From assembly GCA_009760885.1 (NCBI GenBank), contig CM019696.1, positions 42,578,221-42,642,220 of the forward strand: a stretch of DNA of 64,000 nt, given 5' to 3'. Position numbers and translations under genes: made by a program. The notes beneath the pieces were generated by a model, which was not told the origin of the DNA, did not search any database, and was given only the letters and a program-made list of their open reading frames with translations. The DNA is from Achatina immaculata (taxonomy: Eukaryota > Mollusca > Gastropoda > Stylommatophora > Achatinidae). Below, in pieces: positions 10,170-21,871 of this stretch; positions within the stretch are counted from its first letter, which is position 1, and each line of letters starts with the position of its first letter.

Positions 10170-12721
10170 ATGCTTTTTCAATTTGGCGTTAAATGCAAAA
10201 CAACCCAAACTAACCAAAATAAAACTTTAAATTCAGAACAATGTGAGAAAAGTGCAGAACTGAAACAAAAGTCAGAATCTCATGAGGCCAGTTTGGATTT
10301 TCAAGAAACATCAGTTCAAGTAAATTCTCAATTTAAAGATTTAGAGAAAGAATTGAATGTTAATGATGAGAGTACTTCACTGTCTACAGAATCTGGGCAT
10401 GGCAGACATAGTGAAGAGAAGAGTAGGTCAAATACTGGAACTGATATTGGACTTCTTGTTACAGAGGTGTTTTCTCAACTGGATATAGAAAACTATGTTA
10501 TTAAAGGTCATACTGGCTTTCCTAATACATTTCCCAAAGATAAGCAGGTTTTTCTCAAAAGTATTCTAACATTTCAAAGTTTAAATGGGGAAAAACATGA
10601 CTGAGATTGGCTTGTCTGGAGTGAATTTAAACAAGCATTAGTTTGCTTTCTTTGCTGATTATTTTGGAACAAGATCTGTTGCAGCATTAGCTCAGCATCT
10701 AAGTCTATGCTTGCATGAACAGAAGGATGGTCAGCAGCTAAAATATGGTGAAAATTATGTATTAACATCCCAGAACACGAGAGAAGCAATAGTCATAGGC
10801 AGTGATATCTGGCTTGGTGAGAACTAGAAAGACGCCTGTCATCTGGCAAAGACATTGACAGTCTGTTGGAGGCATCAATTGAAACAGAACCTGTCAGGTG
10901 GTACAACATGAAACAGAACCTATCAGGTGGTACAACATTATGAAACAGAATCTGTCAAGTGGTACAACATTATGAAACAAAACATTGATGTTGTACTATT
11001 CCTTACTTTGCATGGCAGTTCCCAGAGCATTGGCAAAAAAGACAATGGAAATTTTCTGGGAGTCACAGAGTTGTTGTCTCATTGGGATCCAATTCTAAAA
11101 GAACATGTGCTGCAAGTTAAAGAGTCACAAGAAAAGGGAGAATGACTTCAAGTACATTATCCAAATACCAATTCCCAAAACGAGTTAATTGCTGAATGTT
11201 CCTCACTTGTAAAGCAGCACATGTTGGAGGACAGGAAAACTGCAAAGCACTTTGCTGTTATTGTTGATTCCATGCCAGATACATCCCATGTTGAACAAAT
11301 AACATTTCTTTTGCATTATGTAATACCATATGAAAACCAGTATGAAACTGTAGGAAGATTTTTACAGTTTGTTGACACAGGCCATAAAACAGGATATAAC
11401 ATAGCACAGATGATAGTAGAAACATTGAAAAAACACGATATTCTACTGTCAGATTGTCGTGCAGAGGGCTATGACAATGCAGTCAACATGGCAGGAAAAT
11501 ATAAAGGTGCACAAGCAAGATTGCTTGAGCAATGTGAAACAGCTTTATTTCCACCATGTGGATGCCACACATTTAATTTATGTGGAAATGATGCAGCAGA
11601 ATGCATTCCTGAAGCCATAACATACTTTGGAACTGTACAAACTGTTCACAACTTGTTTAGTTCTAGTCCACAGCGATGGGAAATCTTGCAGAAGTGTATT
11701 GGCTGTTCTCTTCACGGCATGTCTAACACATGAAGGTCAGACAATGTTGAAAGTATAAAGCCTTTGTAGCCCATCTGCCAGGATCTCATTAGCATTAGAA
11801 AACCTCTTGGAGTTGAACTTTACTGCCAAAACAAGAACAGAGATTAATGGAGCTTTGTATTATGCCACATCCTTCATTTGTGTGATAATGTCTGTTTTAT
11901 CATACAAAGTCAGTTGATATCTGTAACAAGGTTACTCAGTCCAGAAATGCAACTCTGGATGTCGAAGAGTCCAACTTAAAAAGCTTGATTTCAGAACTGA
12001 CAAATCTTCAGAACAGCAGGAAAAATATGTTGAGCGAAGCTAAGCATGTTGCTTCTAATTCGTGCATAGAAGTGAAACTCTTTGGAACTCGTGATGAAGC
12101 AAAACGCAAAAGAAGGAGGTTCCATGATGAAGATGCTATAGAAGAAGCAGATTTGTCAAAACGAAATAAAATGGATGAATCCCCTGAGGAAGCATATCTG
12201 AGAAAGTTTGTCTTCCATGTGATGTCGGATAATGTTATTGGTGGACTGACTGTTCGTTTCAATGCTGTAGTGAACATTTCTGAAAAGTTCAGCTTATTCT
12301 GGAAGTACCTATCAATTCCTCAAGATGAACTGGAAGAAAAATCAAAATTACTGGCAGATCAATATCCCGCTGATACCAGTGAAGATCTTGTAATGGAGAT
12401 AAGTCTTGCCACCTGTTCATCAAGCAAATTTTGGAGAGGGCCAACTGAGTCCATTGTAGCTACTGAATTAAAAAGATACTAGCTGTAAGGACTCTTTCCA
12501 AATATATGTATCTGCCTCCATATTCTGTTAACAATTCCTGCCACTGTCGCCTCTGCAGAGCGCTCATTCAGCAAAACTAAAGCTGTTATAAAAAATTATC
12601 TAAGATCAACTATGTCACAGGGGTGACTGGTAGATTTGACAAGACTCAGTATTGAGTCTGATCTTGCAAAAACGATTGATTTTGATGATGTGATTCACAA
12701 TTTTGCCAGGAAAAAAGACTA
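10170..12721 (+). pseudogene. hAT transposase, zinc-finger MYM-type-1-like, decayed
   Basis: Frames at 10170-10604, about 10950-11145, 11221-11733 and 11985-12482 and the stretch to 12721 together follow the order of ZMYM1/DUF4371 hAT proteins. The N-terminal part has GHTGFPNTFPKDKQVF and DWLVWSEFKQ. The catalytic core has FAVIVDSMPDTSHVEQ (first acidic residue, near 11255), RAEGYDNAVNMAGKYKGAQA (second, near 11470), and FPPCGCHTFNLCGNDA (near 11555). The C-terminal dimerisation region has TIPATVASAERSFSK at 12533-12577, KNYLRSTMSQG, RLSIESDLA and FDDVIHNFARKK. At least five stops or frameshifts separate these parts, and a 32-bp tandem expansion disturbs 10878-10986. It is not functional. No zinc finger is evident at the N-terminus. 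Confidence 0.88.
10878..10986. repeat. 29-32-bp tandem repeat inside the hAT gene
   Basis: Three units of GAAACAGAAYCTRTCARGTG plus GTACAACAT, the last two with an extra TAT. It arose within the transposase sequence (the KQNLSSGTTL-like frame) and shifts it. Confidence 0.85.
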
Positions 12722-13063
12722 GGAAAGCACCTTTGTTTAGCAGAATATAAATGCCATCACATCTCAGCTATAATAACTGTTTGTAATCAATCTAGTATTA
12801 AATTCATTGCTTATGTATATTGTTTCATTATTGTTTATGTACTAATATGTATTATTGTTTTTAATTATCTCTTACAGAAGTACTTGTCCTCTTTTTAATA
12901 TATTTGCAAGTATATTTGAATGTAATTAATAAATTTTGACACTGATTTATATGTCCATGCGTAGGTGTGAGGGCCCGTATTAGTCTTGTTCCAAACTTAA
13001 TAATCCTCTTGGCGGCCCTGGACATGAACTATTTCCTTGCCCTGGTCAGATTTAATTAGCAAT

Positions 13064-13117
13064 AATAGTCAAATATGTCCTTATATGAGTAATAGTCAAG
13101 TATGTCCTTATATGAGT
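13064..13117. repeat. 27-bp tandem duplication
   Basis: Two copies of AATAGTCAARTATGTCCTTA plus TATGAGT stand side by side. Confidence 0.85.
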
Positions 13118-13182
13118 AATCTTGACATCAATAGAGAGATTTAATTCAGTATAAAATTGTCATGAAAAATTAAATTTACTTT

Positions 13183-13339
13183 GCAAAATAATACAGTAGA
13201 TAAGCAAAATAATACAGTAGATAAGCAAAATAATACATTAGATAAGCAAAATAGTATAGTAGATAAGCCAAATAATACAGTAGATAAGCCAAATAATACA
13301 GTAGATAAGCAAAATAATACAGTAGATAAGCAAAATAAA
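13183..13339. repeat. 21-bp tandem repeat, about 7.5 copies, next to a kazrin exon
   Basis: Unit GCAAAATAATACAGTAGATA plus A, with small variants. The array ends only about 25 bases before the splice acceptor of the exon at 13365, so it fills the place of the usual branch-point region. Confidence 0.92.
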
Positions 13340-13364
13340 TGATGAACTTTTTGTCTATGTCCAG

Positions 13365-13477
13365 GTCCTGCTTGGTCTTAGTGACAGTGAACTGAGTGCT
13401 GCTCTGGGTGTCACAAACCCAATGCACAGACGAAAGCTTAGACTGGCTATAGAACAACACAGAAACCCAAATGAAAT
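13365..13477 (+). CDS. Kazrin-like protein, exon for second half of SAM1
   Basis: The acceptor is CTATGTCCAG (to 13364) and the donor is GAAAT/GTAAGC (13477/13478). The 113-nt exon reads VLLGLSDSELSAALGVTNP, then MHRRKLRLAIEQHRNPNE, and ends with two bases of a split codon. SAM1 of kazrins has the same pattern (VLLSLSDEDL...LGV...LHRRKLRLAIEDYRD), which makes this a confident assignment; liprin SAM1 is similar but less close. The exon starts in phase 0, whereas the previous supported exon ends in phase 1. At least one exon, coding for the SAM1 start (in family members a W..WLE..V segment and KSGK), must lie between, and it is not visible. The end phase fits the exon at 28979. Confidence 0.9.
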
Positions 13478-13639
13478 GTAAGCAATATTTTTCACAAATA
13501 ATAAGTATTTTTTGCATGTATAAATCTCTGTATTTTGAAAATGTAAGTTTTATATTTTTGTGATAAATTTCTTTTTCATCCAGTGTTTATTTTTGATGGA
13601 GCTAAAAGTTTTTTCATCACAAACTAAGATAAATCACAC

Positions 13640-14190
13640 CTATACTCATGCTTATCCATCTTGTACCATCCTTGGCCAGTCTTCCAATTATTTCAAATGC
13701 TATTTTGTTCCCTGGGCCAGTTGGTCAGTCTACTGAGAGATTTTTCTCTTACCTTTCCTCTCCTTTTTTTCCCTCGAGATTTCCAGTTCAATCCAGGCAC
13801 TGTAACTCTTTCTTCTCAAGATTTGTCCAAAGAATTTTGACTGACTTTTCTTATAATTTTAACTCTTGTTTTAAACTTCTTTAACAGCTTTTTCCCCCAA
13901 CTGATCAGGGTACTTGTTGCATCACTCTCCAGAGCCATGTCTCTATTGCTCATAATTTCTTTATCATCTTTTTGTTAATTGTCCAGGTTTCACAACCACA
14001 CAGCAATATTAGCTCTACAGTGTACAGCTCTTCTCTTAGTTTTAGGGACATTCTCTTGTTTGATAGCATCCTCCTCATGTTATATAAAACTTCTTTTGCA
14101 TTTCCTATTGTAGTTTGATTTCAGTTGTAATTTATCATCAGTTGTTATCGTTGTTCTGACATAACTGAATTTATCTTGATATTGAAAGCA
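13640..14190 (-). mobile_element. LINE fragment, C-terminal part, highly decayed
   Basis: Read on the - strand, the segment resembles the post-RT end of LINEs. It has a Trp-Thr pattern at about 13990-13970 (WTINKK-like), then MALESDATS, GKKGEER and IGRLAKDGTRWISM near 13690-13640. Many stops and shifts are present. The family could not be fixed; it is not clearly one of A-F. Confidence 0.5.
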
Positions 14191-14292
14191 GGTGTATGGT
14201 GCAGTTTTACAAATAAAGTGGGAGAGGAAAGAAAGGATAGACATTAGCAGTAAGAGACAAGAACAGTAAAATGGTTATGAAAAACAACAACA

Positions 14293-14326
14293 GTCCAATA
14301 TTTTGGCAAATAAGCCTTTATCAAGG
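14293..14326 (-). ncRNA. Degenerate hammerhead ribozyme-like motif
   Basis: On the - strand the order is TTGATAA, then a stem AGGC..GCC with loop TTATTT, then AAAA and TATTGGAC. The hammerhead core is CTGATGA, stem II, GAAA. The likeness is in order and spacing, with two changes in the first box and one in the second, so it is probably not active. Confidence 0.35.
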
Positions 14327-14557
14327 ATAACAGAAAAACAAGACAAACATATACATATATACATACATGCAAAAAAACTTATCTGCAATCTGATCTTTGA
14401 GGAAACACTATTGGAAGATCAACCAAGGACTGTACAAGATGGATAGGCATAATTATAGGTGTGGTTTGTCACAGTTTGTGAGTGGCTAAACATGGAAGAG
14501 AAAATATGAGTGAGAGGGGCAGTCATGTGTGAAAAATGGTTAGCCAGAAATTAGGGT

Positions 14558-14830
14558 CATTCATTCATTTGCATGTCCCTTACAGAACTTTGCCTCCCTA
14601 ACAGCACTCCTGTAGGCCTCTCATTTTGTGAGCAAGATGGCCTGCTACTGATGCATTCATTTGCAGATAATCAACGATGTCTTGCAGCCATCTTCGCCTT
14701 GGTCTACCTCTCTTTCTTTTTCGCATTATGTGCCCTTACAAGATGGTCTTCTCTAGATTATCATGACATTTAATGTGTCTAAAATATTTAAGTTTTCTTT
14801 GTTTAATTCTCTTAAAATTTTTTTAGAAAA
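14558..14830 (-). mobile_element. LINE A1, 3' end only
   Basis: An (ATTC)n stretch (the tail on the - strand) is followed by the family A 3' UTR and the end of the protein, readable as reverse of GKRKRGRPR-type coding near 14710. A 10-bp TSD, AAATTAGGGT, lies at 14548-14557 and 14831-14840, so the borders are firm. It is inserted inside the inverted-repeat element. Confidence 0.88.
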
Positions 14831-15633
14831 AATTAGGGTAGCAGAGGGGAATAAAAAAGCTTTGAATGGGAATATAATATAAAGCAGACCATAGTAAATA
14901 AAATGAAAAAAAAATATACACAGAGTCTACTGTTCCTGTCACTACTCGTATCTCCACTTCTGTCTGTGGCCACAATGTGTGTTCATTTTCCTGAAAAGGC
15001 AGATTGCATATCAGTTTTTTATGTGTATTTATATGTTTGTCATGTCTTTTCTGTTCCTTTGATATGTGAAATTTTACAGAAATGTTAGGCTGTTGTTATT
15101 GTTTTTTTCATAACCGTTTCATGTTCTAATCTCCCAGTTTTGCAGGAGATAAGAGACCTCAGTCTAATTCTACTAGTTTTACTGCAGCCACTATCACGTC
15201 TCCCTATTGAAAGGATACCACACTCTGGTATATTCACTGTGTTAAATGTTGCCATTGTTTCTGTTTTTTTTAAGATTTAGATTAATCCTCTTTTATTGCT
15301 CTCTCGCTCTAGGAACAACTTATCTTAACATAGTCTTTGTGAGACATGGAACATAGATCTTTTTGCCTAAAAACTACTTCTGTAACTCAGAAACTTGTAG
15401 CAATCAACACTAATTGTAATTATTATTTGTGTAAATGTAAGGTCAGGTTGGTGGATGGGTGGGGACATGGGGATAGCTGGCGGGGATGAGGGAAGTCTGG
15501 TGTGAGACCAGTGAATCCAGGACGTGACAAGCCTATGGGTCTTTACAACAATAGCTACTAGAATAATGTAAACAAAACAGAGCCAGCAGACTATAAGTGG
15601 TGGGGAATGGATATGGTTGAGGCACTCATCAGA

Positions 15634-16656
15634 GAATATTCTAAGAACAATCATCACAGAACCAGGCATAAAAATTGGAGAATACAATATTAACAACCTT
15701 CGGTATGCTGACGACACAGTGCTGATAGCTGAAAACCAACAAGACCTGCAAAATCTCTTGGATAAAGTCGCCAAAGAAAGTGAACAGAAAGGCCTTACTT
15801 TGAACATCAAAAAGACAGAGACTATGAAACTCTGAAGAGAACATTATTAAGAGAGGCCAAGTTAACAGGCATAAAATCCTTTGTTGAGGTTGAAAGACTC
15901 GCCGAAGACAGGAAATATTGGCGAACTACTTTGCGAGCCCTATGTGACGTCTAACGGCACGGGAAGGATATAAGATATAAGATATAAGATGGTTATATCT
16001 AAGAAACATAATCCACCAGCATGCAGTATTAAATTAAACGGAACCATTCTAAAGCAGGTGCAGAAATTCAAATACCTTGGAGCAGTAATAACTTCAGATG
16101 GGAAATGCAGAACAGAAATTAGGAACAGAATAGGCCAAGCAAAGACTGCATTTCAGAGAATGAGAAACATATTAACTAACAAATCTTTATCAATGAATGT
16201 TAGAAAACGAGTCCTAAAATGCTATATTGAACCTATCTTGTAATATGGAAGTGAATCATGGACAATAGGCAAGTCTGCACAAAAATCATTGGAAGCAGCA
16301 GAAATGTGGTTTATTAGAAGAATGTTGTGAATCCCCTGGACAGCAAAAATAACCAATGAAGAATGTATGAGAAGAGCTGGAGAGACAAAAAACCTTGTCA
16401 AAAAGATAAGAGAGAGACAATGTACTTTCATAGTACATGCAATGAGAAGAGGGGGCATTGAAAATATTATAACAACAGGAAAAATAGAAGGAAGAAGATC
16501 AAGAGGAAGACCAAGAGAAATGATACTGGACAGTCTGACGGGATGGTGTGAGAGGAGATCACCAACTGAACTGATGGACTGCATGAAGGATCAGGTACTC
16601 TGGAGAAGCATAATAGCCAATGCCAGTCAGCACGGCACATGATGATGATGATGATG
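15634..16656 (+). mobile_element. LINE E1, 5'-truncated, with B3 inside
   Basis: The copy begins within the RT: INNLRYADDTVLIAENQQDL (YADD box near 15692) and KGLTLNIKKTETM up to 15826. Interrupted by B3, it resumes at 15989 with VISKKHNPPACSIKLNGT, KYLGAVIT, then after stops AAEMWFIRRML, the IGH-like block and GKIEGRRSRGRPREMILDSL (16480-16540). It ends with a (GAT)n tail at 16639-16656. The perfect 10-bp TSD ACTCATCAGA places it in C4. Confidence 0.92.
15827..15988 (+). mobile_element. LINE B3, 3' end inserted in E1
   Basis: A 162-bp family B terminus: AAACTCTGAAGAG, the ERLAEDRKYWRTTLRALCDV-like end (15889-15948) and a tail of ATAAG repeats (15969-15988). It splits the E1 frame exactly between ETM and VISKK, so the pre-insertion sequence is clear. 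A TSD longer than 3 bp is not seen. Confidence 0.9.
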
Positions 16657-17261
16657 ACTCATCAGATTCCTCACCCCAAAGTCAAAGTGCCTCTGTGGAA
16701 CTGTCTCAAAGCCATCTGGTCAGGCAGCATTGCATGCTGGATCTGTAATGGTGCTTAAGTACAGCCACCAGAGGCTGGAAAACAAAGTTTTGGCCAGACT
16801 AGCCTACACCCCCTCCCCATATGGTACCCAGGATCTGCAAAGAATAATATCACTATACCCTAACACACATGATTATAAAAGGTAGATAAGGAGGGTTTGG
16901 CATAGTGCCAGCAACCTTATCAGGTTAAAAAAAACATCAGACTGCTACAGAAACAGAAACAAGGGAGAAAACAAATGCAGGTGGAAGGAGAAATGCTTAT
17001 CAGGAAACTGAGCCCATGAAGGTTGTGGATGAAAGCCAGCCACTGGAAGTCCCCAGCTCCACTGCAGACCTCCTGGAACCTAAACATAAGATGCAAATAG
17101 GCAGCTGGAATGTAAGAACACTTAATCAGACTGGAAAACTATAACAAACCATCAAGGAAATGCACAAATACAAACTAGACAATTTAGGAATGCAAGAGGC
17201 AAGATGCACAGGACAAGGCAGAAGAAAATTAACAACACAGCACACAGATGATATAATAATC

Positions 17262-17355
17262 TCTCTCTCTCTGAACTTTATGTGCCTAGGGCACGTGGGG
17301 CTTCCGCAAGGGTTTTCCACAAATGCCTGTCCTTTGCCTTTTTTCCACTCTAGCC
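17262..17355 (-). mobile_element. LINE F3, 94-bp 3' end fragment
   Basis: (CT)n followed by the antisense of the family F terminus (GAACTTTATGTGCCTAGGGC, ACAAATGCCTGTCC). It lies at the left junction of D1 with F1. Whether it came before or after D1 is not resolved. Confidence 0.75.
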
Positions 17356-19230
17356 TAGGTGAGCCATCTGTTGATTTCAACATAGATCTAACACAGTCAA
17401 ATCCAACTTGGAGCAATATTATATTATCCTACAATTTTTTTCCAAATTGTCACCAAACCTACTAGAGTAACAGAAGAATCATCCACATTATTAGATCATA
17501 TATATGTACCCCACCCAGAAAACATCATTGAATGTAACATCCCTCATACTTCATTAAGTTATCATTACCCAGTCTGCTGTATGTGGTCAAGAAAGGGGTA
17601 TAAACTTTCAAAATGCAATCACACCAGTGTGAAATTTAGAAGCTTCAGAAAATTTAACCTAGAATTATTCCTTAATGATTTGCAACCATCTTCACTTACA
17701 CACGTGTACCAACTAACTGACCCTGATGAGGCAATAGAATATTGTCTAAAGATCTTCAGAGATATATTAGATAAACATGTCACCATGAAAGTGGTGAGAG
17801 TAAAACACCAGATGAAGTCACCTTGGACAACACCTGATATATTACAATCCATGAGAGAACGTGACCGGGCGCACTAAATCAAGGACTTCAGGACCTACCG
17901 TTCACGCAGAAACAAAGTTCAATACTTAATAAGAAAGGAAAAAAATACTTTAGGGATCTAGTACAGAGTAAATCAGGCAGTAAATCAATTTGAAAAGCCA
18001 TAAATACTCTATCAAATAAAAGAATAGAATGTGATTTTCAAGCCATCAGTTGTGCATACACTAACACACATATCAGTACACATTTCAGAGAAGAAATCAA
18101 CGTTCTTAAATCATCAATATCAGCTCCTGTACGCGACTTACATGAACTACAAACATTCCTGGACAGCAGATGTACTGATTTTAAACAGTTAAACATTGTA
18201 TTCTTAACAGTCAGTGAAATTCACAGTTATCTCTTAACCTTAAAAAAAAACAATACAGCTGGGCTTGATGATATTAGCACTAAGATCTTACATTATGCTG
18301 CACCTGTCATTTCACATACACTAACATATATTTACAATCAGTGCATTGCAAAATGTTATTTCCCCGAGGCTTTTAAAACTGCTAAGGTGTATCCTTGCTT
18401 TAAATCTGGCTCAACCAACAATCTTACAAACTATAGACCAATATACATATTATCATCAGTATCAAAACCACTCAAAAATACTACACAAAATAACTCTACA
18501 ACACATGCAAGAGAACAATTTACTCATAGACAGTCAGTCAGGCTTTAGACCCAATCATTCCTGCCATGCAGCTCTTACCAAAATGACAGAAAACTGGCTA
18601 GTAAACATAAATGAGGACAGACTATGTTGTGGCATCTTTGTCGATTTTAAAAAGGCATTTGCTATGATTGACCACGATAATCTTGTAAGAAAATAAAGAC
18701 TTATAAATTGCATCCTGACCTATTAAAATTAATTGCATCATTTCTTTCAGACAGATAACAGGTAGTATTCTTCAATAATTCTCTATCAAATTCTGCTATA
18801 GTTGACACTGGTGTTCCACAAGGTTTTATTCTAGGCCAGTTGCTCTTTGCTATCTATATCAATGATCTTTCACTTCATCTTAAACACTCTTCTTGGGACC
18901 TTTTGCTGATGATTGCACAGTCTACCAGTGACTACGATTGTATTAATCTAGAATAAACTCTTCAGGTCGATTTATACAATTTAATTAGATGGAGCAAAAA
19001 CAATGGCATGATTACAAATACTGATAAAACAAAATCAATGCTCATGACAACAAGACAGAAACTACAAAATGCAACAAAAACAACACTTCGGCTCAGCACA
19101 GAAACATCACGGATAGAAAATGTTAGTGAGCACAAAACACTAGGTCTTATTGTTGACCAACATCTGACCTGGAACTCTCATGTCTCTCTTTTGTCTAACA
19201 AAACTCATTGAACAAAAAGTATAAAATTAT

Positions 19231-21814
19231 TCCATTCATTCATTCATTCATTTGCATGTCCCTTGTGGAACTTTGCCTCCCAAACAGCACTCCTGTAGGC
19301 CTCTCAGTTGTGAGCAAGATGGTCTGCCGCTGCTGCATCCATTTGCATATTGTCAACGATGTCTTGCAGCCATCTTCGTTTTGGTCTTCCTCTTCTTCTT
19401 TTTCCCATTATGTATCCTTCCAATACGGTTTTCTCTAAATTCTCTCTCTCTCTCTCTGAACATTAAGTGCCCAGGGCACATGGGGCTTCCGCAAGGGTTT
19501 TCCACAAATGCCTGTCCTTCGCCTTTTTTTCTGCTCTTGCCCAGGTGAGCCCTCTATTGCTCAACATCCTTTCTGTTGTTCTTCTCCATGTCTCTTTTGG
19601 TCTACCCTTACTTCTGTTCCCCTGTGGTGTCCATCTTAGTGCTATTTTTGGTAGTGAGTTGTCAGTCATTCGGAGCACATGTCCCAACCATCGCCAGTGT
19701 CTTTCCTCAATAATTGTTGTCAGTGGCTTCATCTGCATTTCTGCCAATAAGATGTTATTTCTTATGGTGTTTGGCCAAAATATTTTTCTAATTCTTCGTA
19801 AACATTTAGTCTGGAAAGAATTCAACTTGTTTTCTATTGTTTTGGTGATTTTCCAGCATTCACTTCCATAGAGTAGTACACTTAGAACATTGCTCTTAAA
19901 TATCCTGATTTTCATATTTATGCTTAGTTTTTTTTTAATTTCCATATATTCTGCAGCACTGCAAAAGCCTGGTTTGCTCTAGTAAGTCTGCTGTTGATGT
20001 CCTCTGTGCTGTCTCCATTTTCTACTACTCTACTGCCAAAGTATACAAATTGGTTGACCTCCTCCACTAACTTGCTATCTACTCTCAGTACATTTCTGTT
20101 GATCACATTTTGCTTAATTAACTTTGTCTTTCCTACGTTGATCTTTAGTCCTATGTTGTTTGCATTCTGAGTTATTCTGTTTATTTTATCTTACATATCT
20201 TTGTGACTGGTTGATAATAGACAAATGTCGTCTGCAAAGTCAAGGTCCTCCAGCACTGTGTCAAGGGTCCATTGTAATCCTCTGCATTTGTCTGATGTTG
20301 CCTCCTTCATTAACCAGTCTACTGCCAAGATAAATAATGTTGGTGATAGTACACAACCCTGTTTCACTCCTGTTTGTACCCTAAAGCTGCTGGAGGTATG
20401 TTCTCCACAGATCACTTTGTACTGAAATCCCTCATATAGGGCTTTTATTACATTTACTATCTTATGGGGGAGGCCATGCCATCTTAGGATTTTCCACAGT
20501 GCATCTCTGTTGACACTGTCAAAGCCTTTCTCAAAATCTATAAACAATGCCTATGTTGTGCTATGCCACTCGTTCGCCTGTTCTAATATTTGTCTAAGTA
20601 CAAATATGTGGTCTATGCATGATCTTCCTTTCCTAAATCCTGCCTGCTCTTTCTGAAGTTTTTCCTCAAGTATTGGTACAATTCTGTTGATGATTATTCT
20701 GCAAAATACTTTACTGGTGAGTGGCAGTAGGGTAATTCCTCTCCAGTTCCCGCAATCTCTGAGGTCACCCTTCTTTGGTTTTTCTCTAAATTATCATGAT
20801 ATTTAATGTGTTCAAAATATTTAAGTTTTCTCTCTTTAATGCTCTTTACTAGCCAGACTTCTTCAATATTAAGTTCTTGTAGTATAGATATATTTGTTCT
20901 TTTTTGTATCCACAATATTTGGAGAACTCTTCTGTAGCATTTACATTCAAAGGCATTTATGTGTTTCTCAGCTGTTTTGTTAAGTGTCCAGGTCTCACAG
21001 GCATATGTTGCGATGGGAAAGATCCATGCCCTTAAAAGTATTATTTTTGTAGTTCTGTCTGTTCCTCTTCACAGATTCTTTATTTGTTTTACTTTCTGAA
21101 GAGCGATAGATGTCCTTTTAATTTCCTTCATTGTATCTCCATTATTAGTTAGTAGTGATCCAAGATATTCAAAACTCTCCACTTCTTCCAGTTTTTCATC
21201 ATTGATACATATTTCAGCTGCTTTGTTTGTTTTATCAGGTGTCATCAGTTTAGTTTTCTTTGCATTAAGATAGAGGTTCTGCTCTTTGCTGTTCTTATGG
21301 ACTGACATAATTAGTTTTTCGTTTTTCCATTCCCATTTGTGTTGTGGACAGTAATACTGTGTCATCAGCATATCTCATCCCTGGTATTTCATAACCTCCA
21401 ATTGTTATGGCATCGTAATATTCTTTGTCTACATCTTCTCTAACATTACTCATTATATTTTCAGTATACAAGTTCAATAAGTAAGACAACAATATGCACC
21501 CCTGACGGACCCCTTGTTTTATGTCAAACCAAGCTGTTGTTTCACCATTTATTCTTACTGCTGCTTGTTGGTCTAGATACAGCAGTGATGTTAATTGTAT
21601 CAAATATGTTGGAAATCCCATTTTTTCCATTATTTCCCAAAGTTTCTGGTGTTGTACACAATCAAATGCCTTTGAGTAGTCTATAAAGGCTAAATATAGA
21701 TTCACATTAAACTCTCTGCATTTCTCTATTATTAATCTTATATTGAATATATGATCTCTTGATCCTCTGCCTTGCCTGAAACCAGCTTGGACCATATTGA
21801 CTTCTTCTTCTATT
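19231..21814 (-). mobile_element. LINE A2, split by F2
   Basis: The - strand carries family A from the RT to the tail. QAGFRQGRGSRDHIFNIRL, FIDYSKAFDCVQHQKLWEI, IKQGVRQGCIL and MRYADDTVLLSTTQ (21380-21350) are readable in ORF 21295-21831; the C-terminus follows. The tail is (ATTC)n on + at 19232-19252. F2 interrupts it at 19442-20779. The piece interrupts D1; its TSD is short or blurred (ATTAT-like). Unlike A6 and A7, this copy has the canonical YADD box. Confidence 0.88.
19442..20779 (-). mobile_element. LINE F2, inserted in A2
   Basis: The - strand reads FIDFEKGFDSVNRDALWKIL, TGVKQGCVLSPTLFILAVDW, LEDLDFADDICLL (FADD near 20234), VDSKLVEEVNQFVYFGSRV, GSECWKITKT, RWRWLGHVLRMTDN and GRPKETWRRT; the last part is intact in ORF 19463-19945. 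(CT)n at 19442-19458 is the (GA)n tail. A 13-bp TSD, TTTTCTCTAAATT (19429-19441 and 20780-20792), is perfect. The element is 5'-truncated inside the region before the RT. Confidence 0.94.
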
Positions 21815-21871
21815 ATATACCAGTTAGCCAAAATTAAGCATTTCGTCGATCAAGACATAAGGAAGGCATAC

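Larger units (their letters stand above)
9758..13020 (+). mobile_element. hAT transposon, ZMYM1-like, complete ends
   Basis: The left end begins CAGGCCTGAAGAGG and the right end finishes CCTCTTGGCGGCCCTG, giving short imperfect terminal inverted repeats of the CAGGGCC type known in hAT elements. The flanks GACATGAT (9750-9757) and GACATGAA (13021-13028) match in 7 of 8 bases, the TSD length of hAT elements. Inside, 10170-12721 carries a decayed transposase. The element is 3263 bp. It is inserted in one TSD copy of LINE B2, so it is younger than B2. Confidence 0.85.
14245..15165. repeat. Inverted-repeat element, possibly Penelope-like
   Basis: A left arm (about 14245-14400) and a right arm (about 15000-15165) are inverted copies. 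Matching blocks include GGTTATGAAAAACAACAACA on the left against the reverse complement of the stretch ending at about 15118, and GACAAACATATACATA against the reverse complement of about 15025-15043. Identity is roughly 70-80 percent by eye, with indels. The inner part is AT-rich, without a gene, and was invaded by LINE A1 (14558-14830). Penelope-like elements often show inverted LTR-like arms with a hammerhead motif, and the left arm has such a motif. A decayed MITE is the alternative. Confidence 0.55.

Noticed and set aside
17160..17465. A 101-codon frame at the F1/D1 border
   Set aside because: A chimera of F1 endonuclease, antisense F3 and D1 sequence; not a gene.
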